Assembly: GCF_009811555.1 (NCBI RefSeq) | Contig: NZ_BLIN01000002.1 | Coordinates: 1,302,001 to 1,366,000 of the forward strand | Origin: Streptomyces caniferus | Lineage (GTDB): Bacteria > Actinomycetota > Actinomycetes > Streptomycetales > Streptomycetaceae | Direction: 5' to 3' | Length of the DNA stretch: 64,000 nt | Made by a program: the position numbers and the translations under genes | Part shown: positions 17,415 through 26,923 of the stretch, piece by piece | How positions within the stretch are numbered: position 1 is the first letter of the stretch | How the letters are laid out: each line of letters opens with the position of its first letter | The notes under the pieces: model-generated | Told to the model about the DNA's origin: nothing | What the model saw: only the letters and a program-made list of their open reading frames with translations | The model's database searches: none

Positions 17415-17436
17415 AACGCTGTTTCAAAACGACGTT
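17415..17436. promoter_or_regulatory. TetR-type operator in the divergent promoter
   Basis: 22-bp near-palindrome of the form AACG-n2-GTTT-n2-AAAC-n2-CGTT (16 of 22 positions symmetric), centred between the hydrolase and TetR genes. Size and symmetry fit a TetR-family dimer site. Confidence 0.7.
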
Positions 17437-17461
17437 ATCAAAGAGAGGTAGGCTGCTGGCC

Positions 17462-18079
17462 GTGGGTAGGCCGAGAACAAACGACGAGGCCGTCAAAGAG
17501 CGGCTTGTGGAGTGCGCGACCGAGATGCTTGCCACCCGTCCGCGGGAGTCGCTCACGCTCCGCGCCGTGGCCGCTGCTGCCGAGGCGTCGACGACGGCGG
17601 TGTATTCCTTGTTCGGCGGTAAGGACGGGCTGATCGGTGCGGTGCGCGACAGAGCCGTCGCCGGCCTGTTCCAGGACCTGTCGGCGACGAAGACCTCCGC
17701 GGACCCTCTCGCCGACCTCTACGCGCTGGCCGTCGCCTACCGTCGTTGGGGGCGCGGACACAGTCACCTGTACACGGTGCTGTTCGGTGGTGTGCAGTCC
17801 TTCGACCCGTCGGGGGAGGTCGGTGCCAGTGACCCGATCCGTCCGCTCCTCGCGGCGATCGATCGCGCGTTGGCGGCGTCCATCCTCGTCGGCGAGGCAA
17901 CGTCGATCGCCCTGTCGATCTGGGCCACCCTGCACGGACTGGTGACTCTCGAACTGGCCGGAGCCCTCGACGCCGCCACGGCCGAGGCCGCATTCCGCTC
18001 GACGATTCACGCCACGCTGCGCGGATGGATGACCCCATCGGTGTTCCGCAGCCTTCGCCAAGCCGCACTCGCTCACTGA
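17462..18079 (+). CDS. TetR-family transcriptional regulator
   Basis: 205 residues. The N-terminal helix-turn-helix (SLTLRAVAAAAEASTTAVYS, then LFGGKDGLIGAV, about 33-62) is followed by an all-helical ligand-binding domain typical of the family. It most likely represses itself and the divergent hydrolase through the palindrome at 17415-17436. GTG 17462 follows GAGAGG at a longer than ideal distance. It lies within the att-flanked cargo segment. Confidence 0.88.
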   Translation: MGRPRTNDEAVKERLVECATEMLATRPRESLTLRAVAAAAEASTTAVYSLFGGKDGLIGAVRDRAVAGLFQDLSATKTSADPLADLYALAVAYRRWGRGHSHLYTVLFGGVQSFDPSGEVGASDPIRPLLAAIDRALAASILVGEATSIALSIWATLHGLVTLELAGALDAATAEAAFRSTIHATLRGWMTPSVFRSLRQAALAH

Positions 18080-18084
18080 CAGGA

Positions 18085-18460
18085 TCAGGGCCCGTTATCC
18101 GGGCCCTCCCGGTCCCTGGCGGGGCGGGGTGCATCGTCGGTGAAGACCGGCATGCCAAGGTCCACCAGCTGCGGCCGGCCATCGGTCGGAGCCCGTTTGA
18201 GGCTGTTGAGCTTGGCCATCGCAGCGTCGAAGCTGACCTGGAGTCCCTCAACCTCGCCGAGCCAGCCGTTGGCGCGGGCCTCGGTGATGCGCTCGCGGAG
18301 GTTCTGGATGATCTCGATGAGGCGTGGCCTCTGGCGGGGATCCACCTGGAGAACGGGGCAGCGGATGCAGGCGTGCTCGTGCTTGCAGGGGGTTCCGTAA
18401 GGTCGCCCGTCAGCCACATGGACCGGCTGCTGAAACGGCGGCTCGATCGGCAGTGATCTC
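18085..18460 (-). pseudogene. C-terminal scrap of a large site-specific recombinase
   Basis: The minus-strand frame, traceable from about 18460 without a start codon, reads LPIEPPFQQPVHVADGRPYG, then TPCKHEHACIRCPVL and a helical tail with ARANGWLGEVEGLQVSFDAA. This is the Cys/His-containing tail of a family of long Streptomyces tyrosine recombinases (recalled, not searched). Only ~120 of several hundred residues remain, so it cannot be active. The first in-frame GTG is at 18417. It lies next to the 23-bp repeat copy at 18474, suggesting that the repeats and the recombinase belong to one lost element. Confidence 0.6.
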
Positions 18461-18473
18461 GACCGACCACCCG

Positions 18474-18496
18474 CGTTGATGTCATCCGTAGATGTC
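18474..18496. repeat. 23-bp imperfect direct repeat, copy 2
   Basis: CGTTGATGTCA...GATGTC, 19 of 23 positions matching 15916-15938. It lies just upstream of the recombinase scrap and 50 bp from the tRNA-Thr att copy. Confidence 0.45.
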
Positions 18497-18547
18497 AGAA
18501 GCCCCAGGCCACATCCGGCCCGGGGCTTCGTCCCTGTTCAAGCTCTG

Positions 18548-18621
18548 AGCCCCCTGTCGGATTCGAACCGACGACCTTCGCTTTACAAGAGCGGTGCTCT
18601 GGCCAGCTGAGCTAAGGAGGC
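18548..18621 (-). tRNA. tRNA-Thr (anticodon TGT)
   Basis: Complete cloverleaf on the minus strand: acceptor GCCTCCT pairing with AGGGGGC (one G-U), D-arm TAGCTCAGCTGG, anticodon loop CTTGTAA with TGT, T-arm GTCGGTTCGAATCCGAC, discriminator U. CCA is not fully encoded. Its 3' 43 bp are duplicated at 15790-15832, showing that it serves as an integration site. Confidence 0.95.
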
Positions 18622-18731
18622 GTGCGTGAAGCAGTGTACCCAGGCGGGCCGGATGCAGGTTCCCAAATTGGTGAGTGCAGGGCTACTGACACCGGGGGCC
18701 GCCGCGGGTAGCGTCACGGAGAGTCCATATC

Positions 18732-18747
18732 AGTGGACTACACCACT
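18732..18747. promoter_or_regulatory. dre-like palindrome upstream of msiK
   Basis: AGTGGACTACACCACT, arms AGTGG/CCACT, resembles the DasR target consensus built on TGGTCTAGACCA (10 of 12 core positions). It lies 50 bp before the msiK start, with an overlapping inverted repeat AGTCCA-n6-TGGACT (18722-18739). Control of msiK by N-acetylglucosamine through DasR is inferred. Confidence 0.5.
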
Positions 18748-18796
18748 CCTTTTACTCGGATCGTCCGGCACGTTCCTGCCGGTGAAGGGACTCTCC

Positions 18797-19933
<1,137 letters not shown>

Positions 19934-19961
19934 CGGACACGGGGCGACCGAAGCGTGAGAA

Positions 19962-19999
19962 CGGCGGCGGTACCGGGCAGCACCCCGGTACCGCCGCCG
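19962..19999 (+). terminator. Terminator after msiK
   Basis: 16-bp perfect stem CGGCGGCGGTACCGGG / CCCGGTACCGCCGCCG with a 6-base loop, 29 bp past the msiK stop. No T-run, as usual in Streptomyces. Confidence 0.8.
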
Positions 20000-20269
20000 C
20001 TGCGTTGCCCGGCCGCACCAAGCCGCCCCACGGCACCGACCAAGTCCCGAGCCGTCCCACGCCGCCCCAAACCCCAAGCCGTCCCACGCCACCCCCAAGC
20101 CCCAAACCCCAAGCCACCAAGCTGCTCCACCTCACCAAGCCCCCATCGGGACATAACCGGGCTTTTCGTACCAGTTCGTCAACATCAGAACCGCACCCAC
20201 GAGCCATTGCGTCCCTCGATAAGGTGACTAAATGTCGCCAAATCATCACTCCTCGCTACCATCTCGACC
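20000..20269. other. Intergenic region with CCCAAGCC-type degenerate repeats
   Basis: Pro-codon-like low-complexity sequence (about 20040-20140, repeated CCCCAAGCC/CCCACGCC) follows the terminator. The AT-richer end (20180-20260) probably holds the promoter of the next gene. No gene is seen. Confidence 0.4.
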
Positions 20270-20686
20270 GTGAACTCCGCAGCCCGCCGCATCGGCAGAA
20301 CTCTCGCCCTCGTCCTTCCCGTCGTCCTCGTGCTGTCCGGGACCCTCGCGGTCACCCGCGTTCCGTGGGCATCGACGGCCACCGACTCCCAGGTGCTGAC
20401 CGCCTCCTCCGGCACCGCCTCCACCAAGGCCGGCCCGCGCGCGCCCGAGGACGCCCTGCGCAAGCGCCTCCTCGTCGAGCTCCAGGAGAAGGACCCGGGC
20501 GTCGCCCTGACGCACCTCCAGGAGGCGACCACCAAGCGCCCCTCGCTGGCCAAGCACTGCGTCTCCATCGCCCGGGACCTCGGCCGTGCCGCGGTCGCCA
20601 AGTACGGGGCCGCACACCGCGCCCAGGCCTTCTCCCGCCCGGTCTGCGACACCTCCTTCGCCACCGGCGTCGCCGCCGCCCAGTGA
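20270..20686 (+). CDS. Hypothetical exported protein
   Basis: 138 residues with an N-terminal signal sequence: basic RRIGRT, hydrophobic LALVLPVVLVLSGTLAV, then a likely cleavage region before residue 40. The mature part is polar and helical with two Cys (KHCVSIARDLG and RPVCDTSF) that could pair outside the cell. No domain is recognised. GTG 20270 lacks a clear ribosome binding site. It is followed 30 bp later by the nucleotidyltransferase gene on the same strand. Confidence 0.65.
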   Translation: MNSAARRIGRTLALVLPVVLVLSGTLAVTRVPWASTATDSQVLTASSGTASTKAGPRAPEDALRKRLLVELQEKDPGVALTHLQEATTKRPSLAKHCVSIARDLGRAAVAKYGAAHRAQAFSRPVCDTSFATGVAAAQ

Positions 20687-20716
20687 CCCCCGCTCGCACC
20701 GCATAGGGTGCGACCC

Positions 20717-21445
20717 ATGACAGGTGCCCAGCATCCTCACCCCACGCAGGCCGTGGTCCTGGCCGGCGGCCAGGGCTCACGTCTCCGCCCGTACACCGAC
20801 GACCGCCCCAAGCCGATGGTCGAGATTCCCGGCACCGGGACCCCGATCATCGGCCACCAGCTGAACTGGCTGGCCTCGGAAGGCGTCACGGACGTCGTCG
20901 TCTCCTGCGGACACCTCGCCGGGGTACTCCAGGAATGGCTGGACCGCACCCAACTGCCGTTGCGCGTCACGACCGTTGTCGAGACCGAGCCGCTGGGCCG
21001 CGGCGGCGGCCTCAAGTACGCGGCCGGCTCCCTCCCCCGCCCGGACGAGCCCTGGTACGCCACCAACGGCGACATCTGGACCCGCTTCCCGCTCCGCGAG
21101 ATGGCCGCCTTCCATCACGAGCGCGACGCCGAGGCCACCCTCGCGCTGGCCCGCCCCCGCATCCCCTGGGGCGCCGTGGAGACCGACGCGTTCGGCCACG
21201 TCCTGGACTTCATCGAGTCGCCGCCCTCGCCGTATCTCATCAACGCCGGCGTCTACGTCTTCTCCGCGGCCTTCACGGAGCTGCTCCCCGACCGCGGCGA
21301 CCACGAGCGCACCACCTTCCCGCGCCTCGCCCGCGAACGCCGCCTGGCCGGCTTTCCGCTGCCGCAGGGCGCCTACTGGCGCGCCATCGACACCGCCAAG
21401 GACCTCACCGAGGCCGCCGAGGAGCTGAACGCACACGGGCGTTGA
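20717..21445 (+). CDS. NDP-sugar/mannose-1-phosphate nucleotidyltransferase-like protein
   Basis: 242 residues with the nucleotidyltransferase (GT-A type) signature AVVLAGGQGSRLRPYTDDRP and the metal/sugar site motifs YATNGDIWTRFPL and YLINAGVYVFS. It would couple a sugar-1-phosphate to an NTP, giving an NDP-sugar for cell-wall or glycan synthesis. ATG 20717 has AGGG about 8 nt upstream; GTG 20708 is an alternative. It lacks the C-terminal left-handed beta-helix of larger family members. The sugar specificity cannot be read from sequence. Confidence 0.82.
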   Translation: MTGAQHPHPTQAVVLAGGQGSRLRPYTDDRPKPMVEIPGTGTPIIGHQLNWLASEGVTDVVVSCGHLAGVLQEWLDRTQLPLRVTTVVETEPLGRGGGLKYAAGSLPRPDEPWYATNGDIWTRFPLREMAAFHHERDAEATLALARPRIPWGAVETDAFGHVLDFIESPPSPYLINAGVYVFSAAFTELLPDRGDHERTTFPRLARERRLAGFPLPQGAYWRAIDTAKDLTEAAEELNAHGR

Positions 21446-21986
21446 GGGCCGGTCCCTCTCCCACGCTCCACGGCGCACGCGGAGCCGCTCGCAGGCGCCT
21501 GAGCCGCTCCCGGGCGCAGGGACGCGCCGTCGTCCGCCGGGCCTCGCTCGTCGCGCTCAAGACCTCGCTCGTCGCCCTCGGGACCTCATACGCCGCGCCT
21601 CGGACCTCATGCCGACACCCACCGGCCCTCTTACGTCGCGCCTCGGACCTCATGCCGACGCCCCTCGGGACCCCTCCGTCCCCCCGTCGCCGCACGAACG
21701 AAGTCGAGCCGCAGGAAGCGCCGTTGGGACACCCCAGCCGCCGGAACCGTTGAGCCACCCGGAACCGTTGAGCCACCCCGGAGCCGTCGCGGCCCCCCAG
21801 GGGAGCCCCTCCCTCACAACTGCTCCCCCACTGCCCGCACCCGGACATGCCCCCGGACCCGCACCCACCCCCACACACACCCGTCCCCGACCACCCCCAC
21901 CCCCTAACAGCCGGTGAATCCGAGCCGTACGGAGAGCGGGGCGATCGGGGACAGGGGTGTGCGGGAAACCGCGGGGAGGAAGCCGG
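21446..21986. other. Long non-coding interval with direct repeats
   Basis: 540 bp without a supported gene. It contains a 22-bp direct repeat (21595-21616 and 21638-21659, core CTCGGACCTCATGCCGAC) and an 18-bp tandem duplication GGAACCGTTGAGCCACCC (21743-21778), followed by C-rich low-complexity DNA up to the stop of the DoxX gene. Confidence 0.55.
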
Positions 21987-23624
21987 TCAGCCCAGGAGGC
22001 CGCCCAGGCTTCCGCCGCCGGAGTCGCCGCCGGAGCTGCCGGAACCGGTGCTGCCGGTACCGGTCGTGCCGCCGCCGGTGCCGCCCGTCGAGGTCGGCAC
22101 ATGGGTCGGCGCCGGGGCGCGGGTCGGCACGGTCTGCTGGGGGGCGCTGGTGGTCGCTCCCGGCTGCTGCGAGAGGCCGCTGCCGCTGCCCGTCGACCGG
22201 CCCGTGCCGGAGGTCGACGCGGACGGGGTGCCGGGCTTGCGGGCCTTGTGCGAGGCGTTGGCGGAGGGGGTGCCCGGACGGGGAGCGGCGCTGCCCTTGT
22301 GGCGCTGGCCGGGGCGGGCGGTGTGCTTGCCGGGGCGGGGCAGCGGGGAGCCGGGAAGGTTGTTGATCGCGGGCTCGCCGGGGCGGGGGACGGTCGCGAC
22401 CGTCGCGGAGCGTACGGCGCCGCCGAGCAGCGAGCCGATGAGCAGCGTCAGTCCGGCCACCACCGCGGTCATCACGGCGCCGCGGCGCAGCACCCGGCGT
22501 CGCAGGTCGGCCACCTCGACGCGGGGGCCGAGACGCCGCCAGGCCTCGCCGGCCAGCCGCCCGTCCATGGAGTAGACGGGCGCGCCCGCGATGATCAGCG
22601 GGCTCCAGGCGGCGAGGTAGATGATGTCGGGGGCGTCGTAGGCGGGGACGGTGCGCCAGGTGACGGTCATCAGCAGGGCCGCCGAGAGCAGCGCGCCGAT
22701 GGACGCGGCGACCCGCTGCCACAGTCCGCAGATGGTCAGGACGCCGACGACGACCTGGAGGAAGGCGACGGTCAGACCGGCGCCGACGGGGTGCGAGACG
22801 GCGAAGTCCCGCAGCGGCACGGCCAACGCCCAGGGGTCGAGCGACAGCAGCCACTTGACCATCGAGCCCCGCTCGCCGCCGTCGAAGTAGACGGGGTCGC
22901 AGAGCTTGCCCATGCCGGCGTAGACGGAGATCAGGCCGAGGAAGATGCGCAGCGGCAGCAGCACGACGCCGAGGTTCATCCGGCGGCCCGGGTAGTACGC
23001 GTGCCGCACGCTGTCGGTGCCGCGGCGCTTGGCGCCGGGGTCGTAGCCGTCCGGCGCCTCGAACCGGTCGTCGTCGTAGTCGTCGTCGGCGGGGCCGCGG
23101 TTGCCGTAGGAGCCGCGGTAGGGGTGGTCGCGGTAGGTGTCGCCGTATGCGCTGCCCACGGGCCGTACGCCGCGCAGCAGGGGGCCGGCGGAGTCGGTGG
23201 GGCCGCGCTGGCCGATCACGGTCTGGGCGGGGGCGGCGTCGCCGAGGCGGACCCGGGGCAGGACCTGGGTCGTGCCGACGTCCTCGGCCTGGCCGCCGTC
23301 GAGGCCGATGCCCGCGTTGCGCACCGCGTGCAGGAGTTGGGTGGTGGCGCCGGCCGTGCCGCCCGGTTCGGTGCGGCCGCTCCACACCACGGGCGCCCGG
23401 CGTCTGGCCCCGGCGGCCGAGCCCCGGATGACGGGGATGCGCGCGGTGTCGGACAGGGCGCCGCGTGCCGCGGGCGGGGCGAGCTGTACGCGGAAACTGG
23501 CGTGGTTGACGATGACCTGCGCGGGATCGCACGGCACCTTGACCGAGCTCAGGCCCGGCTCGTCATCGAAGCCCGGCGAGCGTCCCCCCGTAGGCGTGCG
23601 GGGTGTTCTGGTGTCCACGCTCAT
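21987..23624 (-). CDS. DoxX-family membrane protein with disordered tails
   Basis: 545 residues. The first ~215 are polar and largely disordered, with an Asp/Tyr-rich patch (ADDDYDDDRFE). A DoxX-type four-helix membrane core follows, beginning MNLGVVLLPLRIFLGLISVY, then AGMGKL. After a further helix (VMTAVVAGLTLLIGSLLGG) comes a ~125-residue Ser/Thr/Gly/Pro-rich tail with SGSSGGDSGGGSLGG. DoxX proteins are linked to redox stress and thiol metabolism in actinobacteria; here the role is unknown. ATG 23624 is followed by a typical MSVDTRTPRTP start; no strong ribosome binding site is visible. Confidence 0.75.
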   Translation of the reverse strand: MSVDTRTPRTPTGGRSPGFDDEPGLSSVKVPCDPAQVIVNHASFRVQLAPPAARGALSDTARIPVIRGSAAGARRRAPVVWSGRTEPGGTAGATTQLLHAVRNAGIGLDGGQAEDVGTTQVLPRVRLGDAAPAQTVIGQRGPTDSAGPLLRGVRPVGSAYGDTYRDHPYRGSYGNRGPADDDYDDDRFEAPDGYDPGAKRRGTDSVRHAYYPGRRMNLGVVLLPLRIFLGLISVYAGMGKLCDPVYFDGGERGSMVKWLLSLDPWALAVPLRDFAVSHPVGAGLTVAFLQVVVGVLTICGLWQRVAASIGALLSAALLMTVTWRTVPAYDAPDIIYLAAWSPLIIAGAPVYSMDGRLAGEAWRRLGPRVEVADLRRRVLRRGAVMTAVVAGLTLLIGSLLGGAVRSATVATVPRPGEPAINNLPGSPLPRPGKHTARPGQRHKGSAAPRPGTPSANASHKARKPGTPSASTSGTGRSTGSGSGLSQQPGATTSAPQQTVPTRAPAPTHVPTSTGGTGGGTTGTGSTGSGSSGGDSGGGSLGGLLG

Positions 23625-23730
23625 CTAACCGAGTGACCCGCGGTTAAGACACTGCCTTGACCGGGCGGATCTGTCCGAGACCCGTCAAAAGATCACGGGA
23701 TACGGCAAAGACACACAGAGGGTCAGGTCC

Positions 23731-23773
23731 TGCCCCGGGGTGCGGCACGGGAGGTGCCGGCGGCCCCGGGGCA
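23731..23773 (-). terminator. Terminator after rlmB
   Basis: Stem TGCCCCGGGG / CCCCGGGGCA with inner secondary pairing, starting 8 bp past the rlmB stop. Confidence 0.6.
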
Positions 23774-23780
23774 CCGGACA

Positions 23781-24737
23781 TCAGCCGCGGCGGCGCGCCG
23801 CTTCCCACAGGACGACGCCGGCCGCGACACCGGCGTTCAGCGACTCCGCGCCGCCCGGCATCGGGATCCGCACCCGGACGTCACAGGTCTCGCCGACCAG
23901 TCGCGACAGGCCCTTGCCCTCGCTGCCGACCACGATGACGACCGGGCCGTCCAGCGCCGCGACGTCCTGCAGCTCCATCTCGCCGTCCGCGGCCAGACCG
24001 ACGACCGTCAGGCCGGCCTTCTGGTACGACTCCAGCGTCCGGGTCAGGTTGGTGGCGCGCGCGACCGGCGTACGGGCCGCGGTGCCGGCCGAGGTCTTCC
24101 ACGCACCGGCCGTCATACCGGCCGCCCGGCGCTCCGGCACGACCACGCCATGGCCGCCGAAGGCACACACGGAACGGACGACCGCGCCGAGGTTGCGCGG
24201 GTCGGTGACGCCGTCGAGCGCGACGATCAGCGGGTCGTCACCCTCGTCGAAGGCGGCCGCGGCCAGGTCCTCGGGGTGGGCGTAGTCGTACGGCGGGACC
24301 TGCAGGACCATGCCCTGGTGGTTGAGGCCGTTGGTCATCCGGTCCAGCTCGGGGCGCGGCGCCTCCATCAGGTTGATGTCGCCGCGCTCCGAGGCGAGCT
24401 GGAGCGCGGCGCGCACCCGCTCGTCGGTGTCGATGAACTGCTGGACGTAGAGAGTGGTCGCGGGCACGCCGTCGCGCAGCGCCTCGAAGACCGGGTTACG
24501 GCCGACGACCAGCTCGGCGGTGCCCTTGGCGCCACCGCGGCGCGGAGCCGGGCGGCGCGAGGCGGCCTGCCTCGCCTGGGCGTTGGCGACGCGGTTCTTG
24601 ACGTGTCCCTTGCGAGCGGAGGCGGGCGGGGTCGGGCCCTTGCCCTCCAGGCTCCGGCGCCGCTTGCCGCCGCTGCCGACCTGCGCGCCCTTCTTGTTGG
24701 ACGTGCGGCGGTTCCTGCGCTGGCTGTTGCCGGCCAT
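23781..24737 (-). CDS. rlmB: 23S rRNA (guanosine-2'-O-) methyltransferase RlmB (TrmH/SpoU family)
   Basis: 318 residues. A basic, disordered N-terminal ~72 residues ([11 protein letters not shown]...) leads to a substrate-binding domain ([14 protein letters not shown]) and the SpoU knot methyltransferase domain with the three family motifs: [32 protein letters not shown] and [18 protein letters not shown]. It would use S-adenosylmethionine to 2'-O-methylate a guanosine of 23S rRNA. It lies 128 bp downstream of cysS on the same strand, the usual actinobacterial order. Confidence 0.93.
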   Translation of the reverse strand: MAGNSQRRNRRTSNKKGAQVGSGGKRRRSLEGKGPTPPASARKGHVKNRVANAQARQAASRRPAPRRGGAKGTAELVVGRNPVFEALRDGVPATTLYVQQFIDTDERVRAALQLASERGDINLMEAPRPELDRMTNGLNHQGMVLQVPPYDYAHPEDLAAAAFDEGDDPLIVALDGVTDPRNLGAVVRSVCAFGGHGVVVPERRAAGMTAGAWKTSAGTAARTPVARATNLTRTLESYQKAGLTVVGLAADGEMELQDVAALDGPVVIVVGSEGKGLSRLVGETCDVRVRIPMPGGAESLNAGVAAGVVLWEAARRRG

Positions 24738-24865
24738 GGGTCACCTGTTTCTTCACTGCTCTCGACGTCTCGCGACGTGGAGTGGGTACGTACGTATGGA
24801 ATGAGTGTCGCCCGCGGCCACCGTGCGGGGCGAATCCGGGTGGCCGACGAGGCGTGCGGCCGGGA

Positions 24866-26260
24866 TCAGGACAGCGACCAGCGCGGGCCCGACGGGGTGT
24901 CCTCGATGGCGAGGCCGGACTGCTGGAGCTGGTCGCGGATGGCGTCGGCGGTGGCGTAGTCCTTGCGGGTGCGCGCGGCCTGACGCTGGTCGAGGACGAG
25001 GCGGACCAGGGAGTCGACGACGCCATGGAGGTCCTGGCCGCGGTCGGTGGTGGTGGCGGTCCAGTGGTCGTCGAGCGGGTCCAGGCCCAGCACCCCGAGC
25101 ATCGCGCGCAGCTCGGCGAGACGGGCCACCGCCGCTTCCTTGTCGTCGGCGGTCAGGGCGGAGTTGCCCTGGCGGACGGTGGTGTGCACGATCGCCAGCG
25201 CCTGCGGGACACCGAGGTCGTCGTCCATGGCCTCGGCGAAGGCGGGCGGGACCTCGGCCGCGGGCTCGACCGGGCCGGCCTTCTCCACGACCCGCTGGAT
25301 GAACCCCTCGATGCGGGCGAAGGCGGACTCGGCCTCGCGCAGGGCGTCCTCGCTGTACTCGATCATCGACCGGTAGTGCGGGGTGCCCAGGTAGTAGCGC
25401 AGCACGATCGGGCGCCAGCGCTTGGCCATCTCGGAGACCAGCAGGGAGTTGCCCAGCGACTTCGACATCTTCTCGCCGCTCATGGTCACCCAGGCGTTGT
25501 GGGTCCAGTACGCGGCGAAATCGTCGCCGAAGGCCTTGGCCTGGGCGATCTCGTTCTCGTGGTGGGGGAAGATCAGGTCGATGCCGCCGCCGTGGATGTC
25601 GAACGCGGCGCCCAGGTACTTGTGGGCCATCGCCGAGCACTCCAGGTGCCAGCCGGGCCGGCCGCGGCCCCAGGGGGTCTCCCAGCTGGGCTCGCCCTCC
25701 TTGGCCGCCTTCCACATGGCGAAGTCGCGCGGGTCGCGCTTGCCGGTCTCACCCTCGCCGGAGGGCTGCAGGAGGTTGTCCAACTCCTGGTTGGACAGCC
25801 GCAGATACTCCGGGAAGGACCGCACGTCGAAGTAGACGTTGCCGTCGGCGGCGTAGGCGTGGCCGCGGTCGATCAGGCCGCGCATCATCTCGACCATCTC
25901 GGGGATGTGGCCGGTGGCGCGCGGTTCGTAGGTGGGGCGCAGGCAGCCGAGGGCGTCGTAGGCCGCGTTGAAGGCGACCTCGTTCTCGTAGCCCACCGAC
26001 CACCAGGGGCGGCCCTGCTCGGCCGACTTCTTGATGATCTTGTCGTCGATGTCGGTGACGTTGCGCACGAACGTCACGTCGTAGCCGCGGTACTCGAACC
26101 AGCGGCGCATGATGTCGAAGTTCAGTCCCGACCTGATGTGCCCGATATGCGGGGCGGCCTGCACGGTCGCACCACACAGGTAGATCGAGACACAGCCCGG
26201 CACGAGCGGGGTGAAATCGCGAATCTGCCGGGCGCTGGTGTCGTACAGGCGAATCGTCAC
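24866..26260 (-). CDS. cysS: Cysteinyl-tRNA synthetase CysS
   Basis: 464-residue class I aminoacyl-tRNA synthetase that charges tRNA-Cys. Zinc ligands Cys29, Cys208 and His233 (in FPHHENE), the HIGH motif (38-41) and KMSKS (264-268) are all visible, followed by a helical anticodon-binding C-terminus. GTG 26260 gives the standard start MTIRLYDT; upstream frame up to 26542 has no family similarity. The ribosome binding site is weak. It is transcribed toward rlmB. Confidence 0.97.
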   Translation of the reverse strand: MTIRLYDTSARQIRDFTPLVPGCVSIYLCGATVQAAPHIGHIRSGLNFDIMRRWFEYRGYDVTFVRNVTDIDDKIIKKSAEQGRPWWSVGYENEVAFNAAYDALGCLRPTYEPRATGHIPEMVEMMRGLIDRGHAYAADGNVYFDVRSFPEYLRLSNQELDNLLQPSGEGETGKRDPRDFAMWKAAKEGEPSWETPWGRGRPGWHLECSAMAHKYLGAAFDIHGGGIDLIFPHHENEIAQAKAFGDDFAAYWTHNAWVTMSGEKMSKSLGNSLLVSEMAKRWRPIVLRYYLGTPHYRSMIEYSEDALREAESAFARIEGFIQRVVEKAGPVEPAAEVPPAFAEAMDDDLGVPQALAIVHTTVRQGNSALTADDKEAAVARLAELRAMLGVLGLDPLDDHWTATTTDRGQDLHGVVDSLVRLVLDQRQAARTRKDYATADAIRDQLQQSGLAIEDTPSGPRWSLS

Positions 26261-26378
26261 GGAACCAGGGTAGTCGGAACGAGGCAGTGCCCCGCGACCC
26301 ATTTGGCCACGGGGTGACAGAAGCCTCACACGCGTCCGATTTCGCCGCAGTGCCGCGCCGGAAGCGGACCGCGAGCTC

Positions 26379-26783
26379 TCAGATACTGCCGACCACCTTG
26401 CGCGGGGTGACCCGGACCACGACCCGCGCGGAGTCGTCGGCCGACGCCGGATTGAACTCCGCGTACGGCTTGCCGGTGTACTTCCGCGACAGCTCCTCGA
26501 TGAGCTCCGGCCCGCCCTCGGTCGTGAGCCGGGCCGAACCACGGACCTCGGCGTAGGTGTACGGGGCGTCGGAGGGCTGGACGACGATCGAGACCCGCGG
26601 GTCGCGCTGGAGGTTGGCCTCCTTGCGCCGGCCGACGGTGGTCGAGAACAGCAGGTCGTTGCCGTCGCGCTTCACCCAGACCGGGGAGACCTGGGGGCTG
26701 CCGTCGGGCTGGATGGTCGCCACGGTCACGAAGACCGGAGTGTCGAGGAGCGTCTTGAGGTCGTCGGACAGGGTGGCAGTCAC
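26379..26783 (-). CDS. PPOX-class F420-dependent oxidoreductase
   Basis: 134 residues, split beta-barrel of the pyridoxamine-oxidase/FDOR type: ATIQPDGSPQVSPVWVKRDG, VSIVVQPSDAPYTYAEVRG and EFNPASADDSARVVVRVTP match the actinobacterial F420-binding group. It would use coenzyme F420H2 to reduce an unknown substrate. GTG 26783 has AAGGA about 7 nt upstream. It lies between cysS and ispF, separated from ispF by a strong terminator. Confidence 0.85.
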   Translation of the reverse strand: MTATLSDDLKTLLDTPVFVTVATIQPDGSPQVSPVWVKRDGNDLLFSTTVGRRKEANLQRDPRVSIVVQPSDAPYTYAEVRGSARLTTEGGPELIEELSRKYTGKPYAEFNPASADDSARVVVRVTPRKVVGSI

Positions 26784-26847
26784 GAGGGGTCCTTCCTGCG
26801 GGCCTTCCGGGGGACACGGATACTCCGATCCTCCCCCCAACACCCGT

Positions 26848-26893
26848 GCGGCGCCCGGCGTTCCCGCGCCAACGGGGGAACGCCGGGCGCCGC
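26848..26893 (-). terminator. Terminator after ispDF
   Basis: 18-bp perfect stem (core GCGCCCGGCGTTCCC / GGGAACGCCGGGCGC) with a 10-base loop, 30 bp past the ispF stop. Confidence 0.85.
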
Positions 26894-26923
26894 ACCGGCC
26901 GCGCCGGACGCCGTACCCGCCGC

